DNA of 36,965 nt from Oscillospiraceae bacterium (GTDB lineage: Bacteria > Bacillota > Clostridia > Oscillospirales > Ruminococcaceae), in assembly GCA_017405465.1 (NCBI GenBank), contig JAFRAJ010000009.1, positions 1-36,965 on the forward strand. Reading direction: 5' to 3'. Below are positions 16,521-24,389 of the stretch, in pieces (the stretch's first letter is position 1; every line of letters begins with the position of its first letter). The translations under genes were made by a program, and so were the position numbers. The notes beneath the pieces were generated by a model. That model was not told the DNA's origin and did not search any database. It worked only from the letters and a program-made list of their open reading frames with translations.

Positions 16521-17771
16521 TCAGAGGTCAAGCATCCTGCGGATTCTCATGAGCGTCAGGCGGTTCCTGACCAAAGGAGAATACTTAAGTATCGCATCTT
16601 TGTCAGCTTCAGTGACGCCTATCTCTTCGAGAGAACGTTTGGCGCTTATCTTCTCCAGCAGTGAATAGACTTCTTCCGAGGAAGGCAGGGAATCGACGAC
16701 TGCTCTGACCTCAGGCCACTTATCGATCAGAGTCTGTTTGTCCAGAGCAGAGAGACAGTCTTCTGCGTTCTCAGTGATGATGGAATCTGCGAGCTTCTCG
16801 CCGAAATAGTCCCTGATGACTTCTTCCGGAACGGGAGCATAATCTTTTGCATAAGGAGCGATGCCCTCGATCGCTGCAAGGCGTTTGTACTCCTTGAGCG
16901 CTACCACTGATCCGACACCTGTCTTTTCTCCGTGAAGAGCCTGGAATCTGACATCAAGACCGGATGGACCCATCTCAATCAGGTGGGAGACGTGATGTTC
17001 GCTTCCCGATGCCGGCCGGGAGTTGCCCATCATCTGCATGGCGATACCGCTCATCACAAGAGCATATGTGACCTTCTCATAAGCTTCCGGATCTCCCGTC
17101 AGGATGCCGTCGAGGCTCTCGACGACCGCGTCAGCTGCCTGCTGAGTGATCTCGGCGATGCGCTCGCAGTAATACTCCCCGGTGAGGATGTGAGCCATCT
17201 TCCAGTCAGCCAGGGCAGTGTATTTGGCGAGGATGTCTCCGACACCGCTTCTGACCAGCTCGTCAGGAGCGTTTTTTATGATGTCGGTATCAGCGATTAC
17301 TACTTCAGGCGCTACAGCGGGAAGAGTCTTCTTGAAACCATGCCATGTCATTGCGGCGACAGTGCTGCAGAATCCGTCCACGCTGGCTCCGGTGGGACAG
17401 GAAACGAAACGGATGCCGCGTTCATGCGCACAGAAGCGGGCGACGTCATGTACTGTACCGCTTCCGACTGCGATTATGACTTCCACGTCTTCCTCAAGGC
17501 GTTCCAGAACCCATGCTGTGGAGATCTCATTTGCATGGAGATTCTCAGGATACATGATCAGCTCCTGTTCACCTTTAGGATGTCTGTCTTCTGTCGCGGC
17601 ATAAGTGTTCTCGTCATAAAGAACGCATCTTTTCCCTGTGATGCCGAATCTCTCAGCATACTTCTCAAACCGGAACAAGGCACCTGACTCTATCACCGCA
17701 GCTTTGGTGACCATGTCATGTTCTCTGCCGCAGGAACATCTGCCGCTGAATTTCGTGCTGTCTACAAACAT
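16521..17771 (-). CDS. araM: sn-glycerol-1-phosphate dehydrogenase (AraM/EgsA family)
   Basis: 416-residue iron-alcohol-dehydrogenase-fold enzyme that reduces dihydroxyacetone phosphate to sn-glycerol 1-phosphate. The NAD(P) loop VGSGTVHDVARF and the substrate/metal stretch PTGASVDGFCS are visible, followed by the metal histidines in SGSEHHVSHLIE and LHGEKTGVG. AraM is known from the Bacillus arabinose operon, where it gives archaeal-type G1P in a bacterium. Here it follows the ribulokinase gene by one base (TGA-T-ATG), with GGGAG seven bases before ATG 17771, so the two are co-translated. The N-terminus carries CSCGREH, a short Cys motif found in family members. Confidence 0.9.
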   Translation of the reverse strand: MFVDSTKFSGRCSCGREHDMVTKAAVIESGALFRFEKYAERFGITGKRCVLYDENTYAATEDRHPKGEQELIMYPENLHANEISTAWVLERLEEDVEVIIAVGSGTVHDVARFCAHERGIRFVSCPTGASVDGFCSTVAAMTWHGFKKTLPAVAPEVVIADTDIIKNAPDELVRSGVGDILAKYTALADWKMAHILTGEYYCERIAEITQQAADAVVESLDGILTGDPEAYEKVTYALVMSGIAMQMMGNSRPASGSEHHVSHLIEMGPSGLDVRFQALHGEKTGVGSVVALKEYKRLAAIEGIAPYAKDYAPVPEEVIRDYFGEKLADSIITENAEDCLSALDKQTLIDKWPEVRAVVDSLPSSEEVYSLLEKISAKRSLEEIGVTEADKDAILKYSPLVRNRLTLMRIRRMLDL

Positions 17772-17772
17772 A

Positions 17773-19428
17773 TCAGTTCTCCCGTGAATTCTTTCTTATA
17801 TCTTTGAGCCTGTGCATCAGGCTGTTTTTTTCTCCGAAGAAGAAATACATCTCACAGTAAATATCATATAACTGGTCATATACTTCTGACGACTTCTTAT
17901 CAGGATGGTAAACGGCCCCGAAAGGCATCGCATACTTTTCAGTAAGATCAGCGAGAACACTGAACCCGCCTGACGCTGCAGCCGCAGCCATGATAGCGCT
18001 GCCGACCGAGCCTGTCTGATCACGCTCTACGATATATACGTCTCTCTTCATGACATCGGCGTAGATCTGCATGAGCAGGGGATTCTTGTGAGGAATACCG
18101 CCTGTCGCTATGAGCGTATCGATGCTGACGCCGTCGGACTCCAGAGTATCTATTATCTTCCTGCATCCGAAGGCAGTGGATTCCAGAAGCGCTCTGTATA
18201 TCTCTTCCGGGGTCGTCTCTGTTGTAAGTCCTGCTACGGTACCTGACAAACTGAAGTCCATGAGAGTTGAACGTACTCCGTTAAGCCAGTCAAGCGCGAC
18301 TATACCGTTCTCTCCGACCTCAAGTGAAGAAGCCTTTTCTGTAAGATACTGCTGCACGCTGAGACCTTTTGCCTCAGCGTCTTTTTTATACCCTTCAGGT
18401 ACCTGGTTATCTGCGAACCATCCGAACATGTCTCCGACTCCGGACTGACCGCATTCGTATGTATATGTGTCCTTGAATATGCTGTCATAAACTACTCCGC
18501 TGATACCTTCTGTGCGGCTCTCAGTATCGCTTATCAGCATCTCGCAGGTAGAAGTACCTATTATCATCAGGAACTGGCCGGGACGGCTGACGCCGCAGCC
18601 GTATACAGTGGTGTGAGCATCCACGCCGGCTGCTGCTACCGGAATACCCGGAACCAGTCCAAGCAGTTCAGCGCCTTCTTCTGTCAATGTACCGGCGCAG
18701 TCTCCGGGGAACAAAACGTTTCTCGGATATTTGTCTGAGAGGTTCTCAAGGCGCGGAGATATGGAAGAGAAGAAGGATGCGGGGATATCTCCATCCTTTT
18801 CTGAATAGTAAGTCTTGAAGGAAGCGGCGCAGTAGCCGCGTGATTCTTTTCCGGTGAGTTTCCAGACTAGCCAGTCTCCGACTTCCAGGATCCGGAACGA
18901 GCGATCATACAGTTCAGGGGATTCAATGGCGATCTGCATTGCCTTGGGAAGGAAGTGCTCTCCTGATATATGACCTCCGAATGGATCGAGAAGCCTGCTG
19001 CCGGAACGGCGGGCAGTCTCTTCTATGAGGTCTGCATATTTCTGTGCAGCATGATGCTTCCAGAGCTTTATATAAGAGTTAGGATCTTGTGAGAACTTCG
19101 GATCTTCGCAGAGAGGATCCGCATTACTGTCTACCGGCAGCATGGTCGAGGCTGTGACGTCCATTCCTATCCCGGCGATATCGGACGGGGAGACACCTGC
19201 CTCTTTGACAGCTTTTCTGACGCATTCGGAGAGGGAATCCAGATAGTCCTGAGGTATCTGTACAGCCCAGTCCACCGCGAGAGAAATGCCGCATGGAAGA
19301 TCATCAGTGATTACTCCATGGGTATATTCGCTTACAGCAGAAGATATCACCTTTCCGTCGGAAAGGTCCATAACGACCGCTCTTGCGGATAGGGTTCCGA
19401 AATCTATTCCTATGGAGTAGCGGGACAT
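17773..19428 (-). CDS. araB: Ribulokinase (FGGY family)
   Basis: 551-residue sugar kinase that phosphorylates L-ribulose (some members also D-ribulose or ribitol). The N-terminal ATPase fold begins GIDFGTLSARAVVMD. The substrate region KLWKHHAAQ and the GGHISGEHFLPKA loop are typical of AraB rather than glycerol or xylulose kinase. The C-terminal ATP site includes TGGIPHKNPLLMQIYADV. AGGAGG is five bases before ATG 19428. It begins the araB-araM pair. No araA (isomerase) or araD (epimerase) is in the window, so the pathway must be completed elsewhere or the kinase has a different pentulose. Confidence 0.92.
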   Translation of the reverse strand: MSRYSIGIDFGTLSARAVVMDLSDGKVISSAVSEYTHGVITDDLPCGISLAVDWAVQIPQDYLDSLSECVRKAVKEAGVSPSDIAGIGMDVTASTMLPVDSNADPLCEDPKFSQDPNSYIKLWKHHAAQKYADLIEETARRSGSRLLDPFGGHISGEHFLPKAMQIAIESPELYDRSFRILEVGDWLVWKLTGKESRGYCAASFKTYYSEKDGDIPASFFSSISPRLENLSDKYPRNVLFPGDCAGTLTEEGAELLGLVPGIPVAAAGVDAHTTVYGCGVSRPGQFLMIIGTSTCEMLISDTESRTEGISGVVYDSIFKDTYTYECGQSGVGDMFGWFADNQVPEGYKKDAEAKGLSVQQYLTEKASSLEVGENGIVALDWLNGVRSTLMDFSLSGTVAGLTTETTPEEIYRALLESTAFGCRKIIDTLESDGVSIDTLIATGGIPHKNPLLMQIYADVMKRDVYIVERDQTGSVGSAIMAAAAASGGFSVLADLTEKYAMPFGAVYHPDKKSSEVYDQLYDIYCEMYFFFGEKNSLMHRLKDIRKNSREN

Positions 19429-19481
19429 GTCAGCCTCCTGTATTCTAGATGATCATTATCATTTATGGAGAATTCTATAAC

Positions 19482-20207
19482 TCAATTATCTGCTGAAAGA
19501 GCGGAAGTGTCCAGCCTCCAGAGAGCAGATGAACTGCTGCCGGAAGGTATCGCAGAAGTGATCTCGAGTCTGTCCGGAGCCACACTGCATTTGCAGAAGA
19601 AGACGGCGACACCAACCTCTTCTGCTTCCCGGAAAACCGCGGCGAATACAGGGTCAGTATCTGCGTTAGGCACGACCCTTTCCATGCATTCAGCCTGCAT
19701 GACGAATGCGATCCCTGTATTGATGCCGTTCTTACGGGCTGAGATGAGTTCGCGCAGATGTTTCGTCCCGCGCTCGGTCGGTGCGTCAGGGAAGTATCCG
19801 GTACCATCTCTCTCCAAGGTGCAGCCCTTGACCTCAAGAAGGAACTCTTCCTGGCCACGCTTCATATAGAAATCGATGCGGGAGTTTCCGTATGTGTACT
19901 CCGGTCTGACTATATCGAAGTTCAGTTTATCCAGCCACTCCTTCATGACGGTGTTTGCTGCCTGGCTGTCGATATTGAAGAGTCCGGACCCGTGTTTTTC
20001 TGCAGCGATAAGATCATACTGAGTTTTACGCCTTGGGTTGTCGGAGCGCTCCAGGTAGACAGTGGTTCCGCTTATCAGAAGTTCTCTGCATCTTCCGGTG
20101 TTCTTGACGTGTACTGCCGCAGTGCTGCCGTCCGACAAGAGCACATTGGCGATGAATCTGTTCGGACGGTTCAGAAATACCGCTCTTGTAATATTGTTGT
20201 ATCTCAT
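19482..20207 (-). CDS. sfsA: SfsA family protein
   Basis: 241-residue SfsA homologue. It has an N-terminal OB-like part (FLNRPNRFIANVLLSDG...HVKNTGRCRELL) and a nuclease-like part with RIDFYMK, EVKGCTLERDGTGYFPDAPTERG and HLREL, in the order of PD-(D/E)XK-type active-site residues. SfsA was named for sugar fermentation stimulation in E. coli, and the family is now often described as DNA/RNA nuclease-like; its function is not settled. The start at 20207 matches family N-termini but has no Shine-Dalgarno sequence and lies seven bases behind a terminator hairpin. The stop is 53 bases before araB, so it may be read with the kinase gene. Confidence 0.9.
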   Translation of the reverse strand: MRYNNITRAVFLNRPNRFIANVLLSDGSTAAVHVKNTGRCRELLISGTTVYLERSDNPRRKTQYDLIAAEKHGSGLFNIDSQAANTVMKEWLDKLNFDIVRPEYTYGNSRIDFYMKRGQEEFLLEVKGCTLERDGTGYFPDAPTERGTKHLRELISARKNGINTGIAFVMQAECMERVVPNADTDPVFAAVFREAEEVGVAVFFCKCSVAPDRLEITSAIPSGSSSSALWRLDTSALSADN

Positions 20208-20236
20208 CGTAAAAGCCGGCAGTTTATGCTGCCGGC
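20208..20236 (-). terminator. Terminator of the second CDF gene, abutting sfsA
   Basis: GCCGGCAG (20215-20222) pairs perfectly with CTGCCGGC (20229-20236), followed on the minus strand by TTTTACG and at once by the sfsA ATG. It ends the CDF gene and occupies the whole sfsA leader. Confidence 0.75.
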
Positions 20237-20242
20237 ATCCTT

Positions 20243-21346
20243 TCAGTCGCTGTAGTCTTTGTCGAGATTGATATTGAATGTGTAACCGGGGAAACGGGCC
20301 TCCAGTTCTTTTCTGACCTGGTCAATAAGTTTGTCGGGATCAGGTTCACTGAAATCTACCAGAAGATCAAAGGTGACGCTGTTTTCTTCCTTCTTAAGGT
20401 AGAAGCCATGCTCCTGAAGGACCGCAGCGTATCCTGAGATGACTTCGTGGACTGCGGAATGGATCTCTTTTGTCGTCTCCTCAGTATCACTAGATGCGTA
20501 AACGCCTATCGTCAGATAGACACCGTACTTGGAATAGACCTTGTTCACTATCTCTCTCGTCAGAGCATCCAGTTCCCTGACTGTCATGTCATCGTCAACT
20601 TCCACATGCAGGGAACCGAGATATTCCTCGGGACCGTAGCTGTGGATGATCATATCATATGCACCTCGTATTCCGGGGAACGAACAGACTGTATCTATGA
20701 TACCGTTTGCCAGTGTGCTATCTATCCTGACTCCAATGATGTCACTTATGGTAGATGTGACGATACTGATACCAGTCTTGATTATGAATGCGGAGATCAC
20801 TGCACCAAGGATACCGTCTAGTTCTATACCAAGAACAAGGGAGACCAGGACAGAGATCAATGTAGCAAAAGATATCAGAGCGTCTCCGTTGGCATCCGTT
20901 CCGGAAGCGCTGAGAGAACCGGAGTTGAGTTCTCGGCCCTTTTTTATGAAATAACTGCCGATAAACAGTTTTGCGATGATACCAGCAGTAATCACCGCGA
21001 CAGTGGCCGCAGAATAACTAGTCACTGGAGGAGATATGATCTTCTCTACGCTTTCTTTGAAGGATGAGACACCTGCAGTAAGGACCAATATCGCAATGAT
21101 GAATGATGTGACATACTCTACTCTTCCATGACCGAAAGGGTGTTCTTTATCTGCACTTTTTCTCGCAAGTCTTGTGCCGACGATGGTTATAACAGATGAC
21201 AGGGCGTCGCTGAGATTGTTGACTGCATCAAGAATGATAGCGGTGGAATTCGCTGCAAAACCGACGGAAGCTTTGATCACAACCAACAGAAGGTTAGCCA
21301 GAATACCTGTAAAACTGACACGTATTATTTCTTTTGAACGGTTCAT
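20243..21346 (-). CDS. CDF-family cation exporter, MntE-like (paralogue 2)
   Basis: 367-residue cation diffusion facilitator closely related to the one at 8228-9388 (shared NNLSDALSSVITIVGT and HPFGHGRVEY-like stretches, and a matching C-terminal domain). Site A reads NNLSD in helix 2 (residues 43-47) and DANGD in helix 5, the MntE-type NNxxD + DxxxD pair, so Mn2+ export is the best guess. It lacks the 20-residue acidic N-terminal extension of its paralogue. Start taken at ATG 21346 with AGGTG about nine bases upstream; an in-frame GTG four codons earlier is less likely. It stands alone, not in the OhrR-like unit, so the two exporters are probably regulated differently. Confidence 0.85.
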   Translation of the reverse strand: MNRSKEIIRVSFTGILANLLLVVIKASVGFAANSTAIILDAVNNLSDALSSVITIVGTRLARKSADKEHPFGHGRVEYVTSFIIAILVLTAGVSSFKESVEKIISPPVTSYSAATVAVITAGIIAKLFIGSYFIKKGRELNSGSLSASGTDANGDALISFATLISVLVSLVLGIELDGILGAVISAFIIKTGISIVTSTISDIIGVRIDSTLANGIIDTVCSFPGIRGAYDMIIHSYGPEEYLGSLHVEVDDDMTVRELDALTREIVNKVYSKYGVYLTIGVYASSDTEETTKEIHSAVHEVISGYAAVLQEHGFYLKKEENSVTFDLLVDFSEPDPDKLIDQVRKELEARFPGYTFNINLDKDYSD

Positions 21347-21374
21347 ATTGATACACACCTAGTATATGTTAAGT

Positions 21375-21400
21375 GCTCCGCAGCCATCGGACTGCGGAGC
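21375..21400 (-). terminator. Hairpin after the sensor kinase gene
   Basis: GCTCCGCAG (21375-21383) pairs perfectly with CTGCGGAGC (21392-21400). The minus strand has only CACTTAAC after it, so termination is imperfect, and some reading into the CDF gene is possible. Confidence 0.6.
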
Positions 21401-21429
21401 GTTGTTTCTTTTGACTGGTATCAGAACAG

Positions 21430-22749
21430 TTAGTGATCCTTTGTCAGTGGAATCATAATATTTGAATAAAAGACACCGTCACTGTCGGAGAAATCTGCAG
21501 AACCACCGTGATCCTGAACTATTCTGGTGACAGAACCTAGTCCTATACCGCCATCATGTTTCGATGAGATATATGTCTCTCCGTGTTTTTTCAGATTCTT
21601 ACGGCAGCTATTGGATTCCACAACGAACAAGGTGTTTCCGTTCTCATCGATTATTGAAAGCTGTATGAACCTACCCTCTATAGCTGTATCACGGCATGCT
21701 GCTACAGCATTCTCGAGAATATTGCCGACTACGGTACACAGACTGACATCGGAAATGCTGATATCATCTAGGGGATCGATCTGCCATCTGAGAGCAATAT
21801 GGTCTGTTTGTGCAACACCGGCATAATAATTCAGCAGTGCGTTCAAAGGCTGATTCAGGCAGAATCTTCTAACGGGATTCTCAGGAATTTTCCTGAAATA
21901 CGATTCAAAGTATTCCAAAAGACCCGAGTAATCTTTTGCCTGGAGAAGCCCGTTCAAGGTATACATCGTCTGCCTGAAATCGTGACGGAGCTCAGCGGAT
22001 TCCTCCAGATATCTCTGCTGCTGTTCAAACTGGGCTTCCTGCAGTTCCAAAATGGAGAGTGACGTTTCAGCTCTCTCATGATTCCTGACTCCTACCGAGA
22101 CACGGTAGAAACTGATAACACCTGTTATTAGAGACAAAGCCATAAACAGAATGATTATCACATAGTTCCTGAAGTTATGACCTTCGTACAGAGAACGATA
22201 GTCGTTGGGAGTCATCACCAGACAAACAGCAGTATATAACAGTGACTGCGGAACAAGAGTGAACCATGTGCCTGGAATGTCCAGTGTATCTACAAGCTCA
22301 ATTCCATAAGTTCTGAGTGGAGAGAAAAGAAGAAGAGCTGCAACGACGCTGAACCCTAGCTGACCAGCGATATATAGCCATGTGATGGTATCCTGTCCTG
22401 CATCCGGATTGAAGACAGCATCTAAAGCAGTAGTAGTTGATGAGATGATGGACATCAAGGCCAGCACATAGCAGAAAACAGCCAGCGATTTGCTTATATG
22501 GACAGTAAGGCGGGAATGATATGCAATAAAGAAGACGAGGAACATTATGATCGCAAGAGGTGTGAAATTGATGCTGGTACTGTAATCCAACCATGATGCA
22601 ATGAGACATGATAAGGATATAGTTATGATCATGTCTGCGTAAGTTCGCAACTTCGAGTACTTGAAGTGATTTCTCATCGGAGTGCAGCACATGACGGCAG
22701 CAGGGATAATGGGGAGATAAGTGAGAAGATGCGCAAAGAAACTGTTCAT
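21430..22749 (-). CDS. GHKL-family sensor histidine kinase (AgrC-like)
   Basis: 439 residues. The N-terminal half has about six or seven membrane helices (for example LLTYLPIIPAAVMC, MIITISLSCLIASWL, LAIIMFLVFFIAY, YVIIILFMALSLITGVISFY). A coiled segment ELQEAQFEQQQRYLEESAELRHDFRQTM carries the phosphoryl-accepting His, with HDFRQ where relatives have HDxxN. The GHKL ATPase has N-box NILENAVAAC and G-box GGIGLGSV. This is the architecture of peptide-sensing AgrC/ComD-type kinases. Its ATG overlaps the response regulator stop (ATGA), so it is the cognate partner. No agrB or agrD gene is next to it, so the signal is unknown. Confidence 0.9.
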   Translation of the reverse strand: MNSFFAHLLTYLPIIPAAVMCCTPMRNHFKYSKLRTYADMIITISLSCLIASWLDYSTSINFTPLAIIMFLVFFIAYHSRLTVHISKSLAVFCYVLALMSIISSTTTALDAVFNPDAGQDTITWLYIAGQLGFSVVAALLLFSPLRTYGIELVDTLDIPGTWFTLVPQSLLYTAVCLVMTPNDYRSLYEGHNFRNYVIIILFMALSLITGVISFYRVSVGVRNHERAETSLSILELQEAQFEQQQRYLEESAELRHDFRQTMYTLNGLLQAKDYSGLLEYFESYFRKIPENPVRRFCLNQPLNALLNYYAGVAQTDHIALRWQIDPLDDISISDVSLCTVVGNILENAVAACRDTAIEGRFIQLSIIDENGNTLFVVESNSCRKNLKKHGETYISSKHDGGIGLGSVTRIVQDHGGSADFSDSDGVFYSNIMIPLTKDH

Positions 22750-23492
22750 TGTATCTCTCTCCCGTTTGCAGATTCCCTGATCTTCTTGAACTTATAGTTC
22801 TTCCATATGTCCTCCAGTTCGCGAACGTGTCTGATAGTCACAGGAAGACGTGTTCCATTATAAAGGATACATGTGTCACCAGAAAAACCGGATATATAGT
22901 CCATATTTGCAAGAACGCCTCGGAGCAGCTGAAGGAATCTCCCTGAAGGAGCCAGTAATTTAAGGGCATCTGAAAAAGACATCCTGGTCCGGTAAGTGTT
23001 CTTTTCCGCATCAAGAACGTCTAGGTAATGTCCGGAGGTCTGTATCGTAACTATCTCGTTTATCGGTAGACTGTATAATATCCTGTCAGAAAAGAAACTG
23101 AATCTCTCAGAATCAGTATTACTCTGGAGCTGGAAGAAATCATTCAGAACGCCGAACACTCTTGAGCGGTCTGCAGGTTTCATAATGTAATCGAATGCAT
23201 GAAAACGGAACGCTTCCGGACGGTGCTCATTACTTGACGTCAGAAAAACAATAACGACATTTCGATCTTTGTTACGTATCTCGGAAGCAACATCCAAGCC
23301 GCTCATTTCATCCATATAAATATCCAGGAAGACCAGAGAATACCTGTAAGGTCTGTATCCTTTCAGAAACAACACAGGTGACAAGAAACAGTCGACAGAT
23401 AGATCTAGCCTATTTACTGCCGCGTATTCATTTATCAGATCTTTCATTACGGAGAGGATCTCCGAAGAGTCATCTATCACTGCGAAAGTCAT
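22746..23492 (-). CDS. LytTR-family response regulator
   Basis: 248 residues. The receiver domain has acidic residues IDD at 6-8, the phosphoacceptor Asp57 in LVFLDIYMDEMSG, Thr/Ser in FLTSS at about 84 and Lys105 in DYIMKPA, all intact. The C-terminal LytTR DNA-binding domain (about 130-235: YSLPINEIVTIQTSGHYLDVL...SGRFLQLLRGVLANMDYI...LPVTIRHVREL) binds direct repeats in known members such as AgrA. AAGGAGG is five bases before ATG 23492; the adjacent ATG 23495 is too close to it. First gene of the kinase pair. Two 9-bp direct repeats lie at 23514-23543 just upstream. Confidence 0.93.
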   Translation of the reverse strand: MTFAVIDDSSEILSVMKDLINEYAAVNRLDLSVDCFLSPVLFLKGYRPYRYSLVFLDIYMDEMSGLDVASEIRNKDRNVVIVFLTSSNEHRPEAFRFHAFDYIMKPADRSRVFGVLNDFFQLQSNTDSERFSFFSDRILYSLPINEIVTIQTSGHYLDVLDAEKNTYRTRMSFSDALKLLAPSGRFLQLLRGVLANMDYISGFSGDTCILYNGTRLPVTIRHVRELEDIWKNYKFKKIRESANGREIQ

Positions 23493-23513
23493 CATGTCCT
23501 CCTTCCTAGGTTT

Positions 23514-23543
23514 ATTCGTGCCTGTCCAATGTCTGTTCGTGCC
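23514..23543. promoter_or_regulatory. Direct-repeat pair with LytTR-operator geometry
   Basis: ATTCGTGCC (23514-23522), exactly 12 intervening bases, then GTTCGTGCC (23535-23543). Nine-base direct repeats with a 21-bp period are the known geometry of AgrA/LytTR sites, where two domains bind the same DNA face. It lies 19 bases upstream of the LytTR gene start, suggesting autoregulation. Confidence 0.6.
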
Positions 23544-23700
23544 AGATAATAACATGCGTTAAATAATAACTAATATAATAGTGCAGAAGAATGTGTGTAA
23601 CAAGACAGAGCTTTATCGAATTATATTGAATATAAATATAGAGAAAATATATTTTGATACCCTGTGTAACTAGTCTAAATAAAAATGGCAGGAAGAGAAA

Positions 23701-24081
23701 TTGCGGACGCTTATCTACACAAAGGATGACAACGAATATGAAAGGCTGACGGACATTCTGAAAGATATCTCTGTGCAGGCAGAGGTAAGAAAGGACCCTC
23801 TTGATGGACATGGCCACTATTCTGAACACTATGATCTTATAATCGTGGCTTTGAATGGGGCAAGAGGAATGAACGAAGTCGCAGAGTGGGCAGCCAGATA
23901 TCCTGCTTCCAGGATAATATGGATCACCGATGACAAAGAATTCGCAGGATTAGCTATGCAGAAGCATGTAAGCGATTTTATTGTCAGACCTTATGGAAAC
24001 GAAAGGTTCAAAGAGAGCATCAGCTTTTTTCTTAACAATAACAGAAGCTGCAATATCTGGAATATTCCAGCAAATCGATAA
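23701..24081 (+). CDS. Degenerate (pseudo-)receiver domain protein
   Basis: 126 residues with the alternating pattern of a CheY-like receiver: TLIYTKDDNEYERL (acidic pair Asp9-Asp10), YDLIIVALNGARG, RIIWITDDKE (Thr76) and DFIVRPYG. The phosphoacceptor position at the end of strand 3 is Ala50 instead of Asp, and the conserved Lys is Arg96, so it should not be phosphorylated in the usual way. No output domain. Start is TTG 23701 with AGGAAG five bases upstream; no in-frame ATG fits better. It is divergent from the LytTR response regulator and points toward the giant surface-protein gene, so it may be a phosphorylation-independent partner. Function unknown. Confidence 0.7.
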   Translation: MRTLIYTKDDNEYERLTDILKDISVQAEVRKDPLDGHGHYSEHYDLIIVALNGARGMNEVAEWAARYPASRIIWITDDKEFAGLAMQKHVSDFIVRPYGNERFKESISFFLNNNRSCNIWNIPANR

Positions 24082-24389
24082 ATCAGCAATAGCAACTCAT
24101 GCAAAGAGATAAACGGTATTCTCTGCAAGGTCAACATGAGAAAAGGATGTTGATGAGCGATCTCCGTATTATCGAAGCAGTAAGATTTAGAATTTGGATA
24201 TAAAATATACACTTTTTTCATGACCGTTACCTACTGTTTTTTGGCAAAAAACAGTAGAAAGTAGTGGTGTAGTTGATGTAGTATATTACTGAGTATTACT
24301 AAAATCAGCGAGAAATATTCAAAAATACGTGTTCTATAAAACGGTATGTTTTTAAGATAAAAAATACTACAGCGAGGATTGAAGAGATT
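24082..24389. other. Long leader/intergenic region of the giant surface-protein gene
   Basis: 308 bases without a gene. It holds a 12-bp-arm palindrome (24231-24257), an AT-rich stretch with a -10-like TATATT (24282-24287) that lacks a good -35, and a weak ribosome binding region (GAGGATTGAAGAG) before ATG 24390. The minus strand has no supported gene. A promoter without a -35 would suit an activator-dependent gene, but that is inference. Confidence 0.5.
24231..24257. promoter_or_regulatory. 27-bp palindrome upstream of the surface-protein gene
   Basis: CTACTGTTTTTT (24231-24242), centre GGC, AAAAAACAGTAG (24246-24257): exact 12-bp arms. The T-run is inside the stem and A-rich sequence follows on both strands, so it does not look like an ordinary terminator; operator or mRNA structure are both possible. 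Confidence 0.55.

Noticed and set aside
24223..24250. AgrA-type consensus site upstream of the adhesin
   Set aside because: ACCGTTAC resembles one half but no second copy lies 21 bases away.
24250..24290. Four GTAG words spaced 7-9 bases before the adhesin promoter region
   Set aside because: Spacing is irregular and words are only four bases long; chance cannot be excluded.
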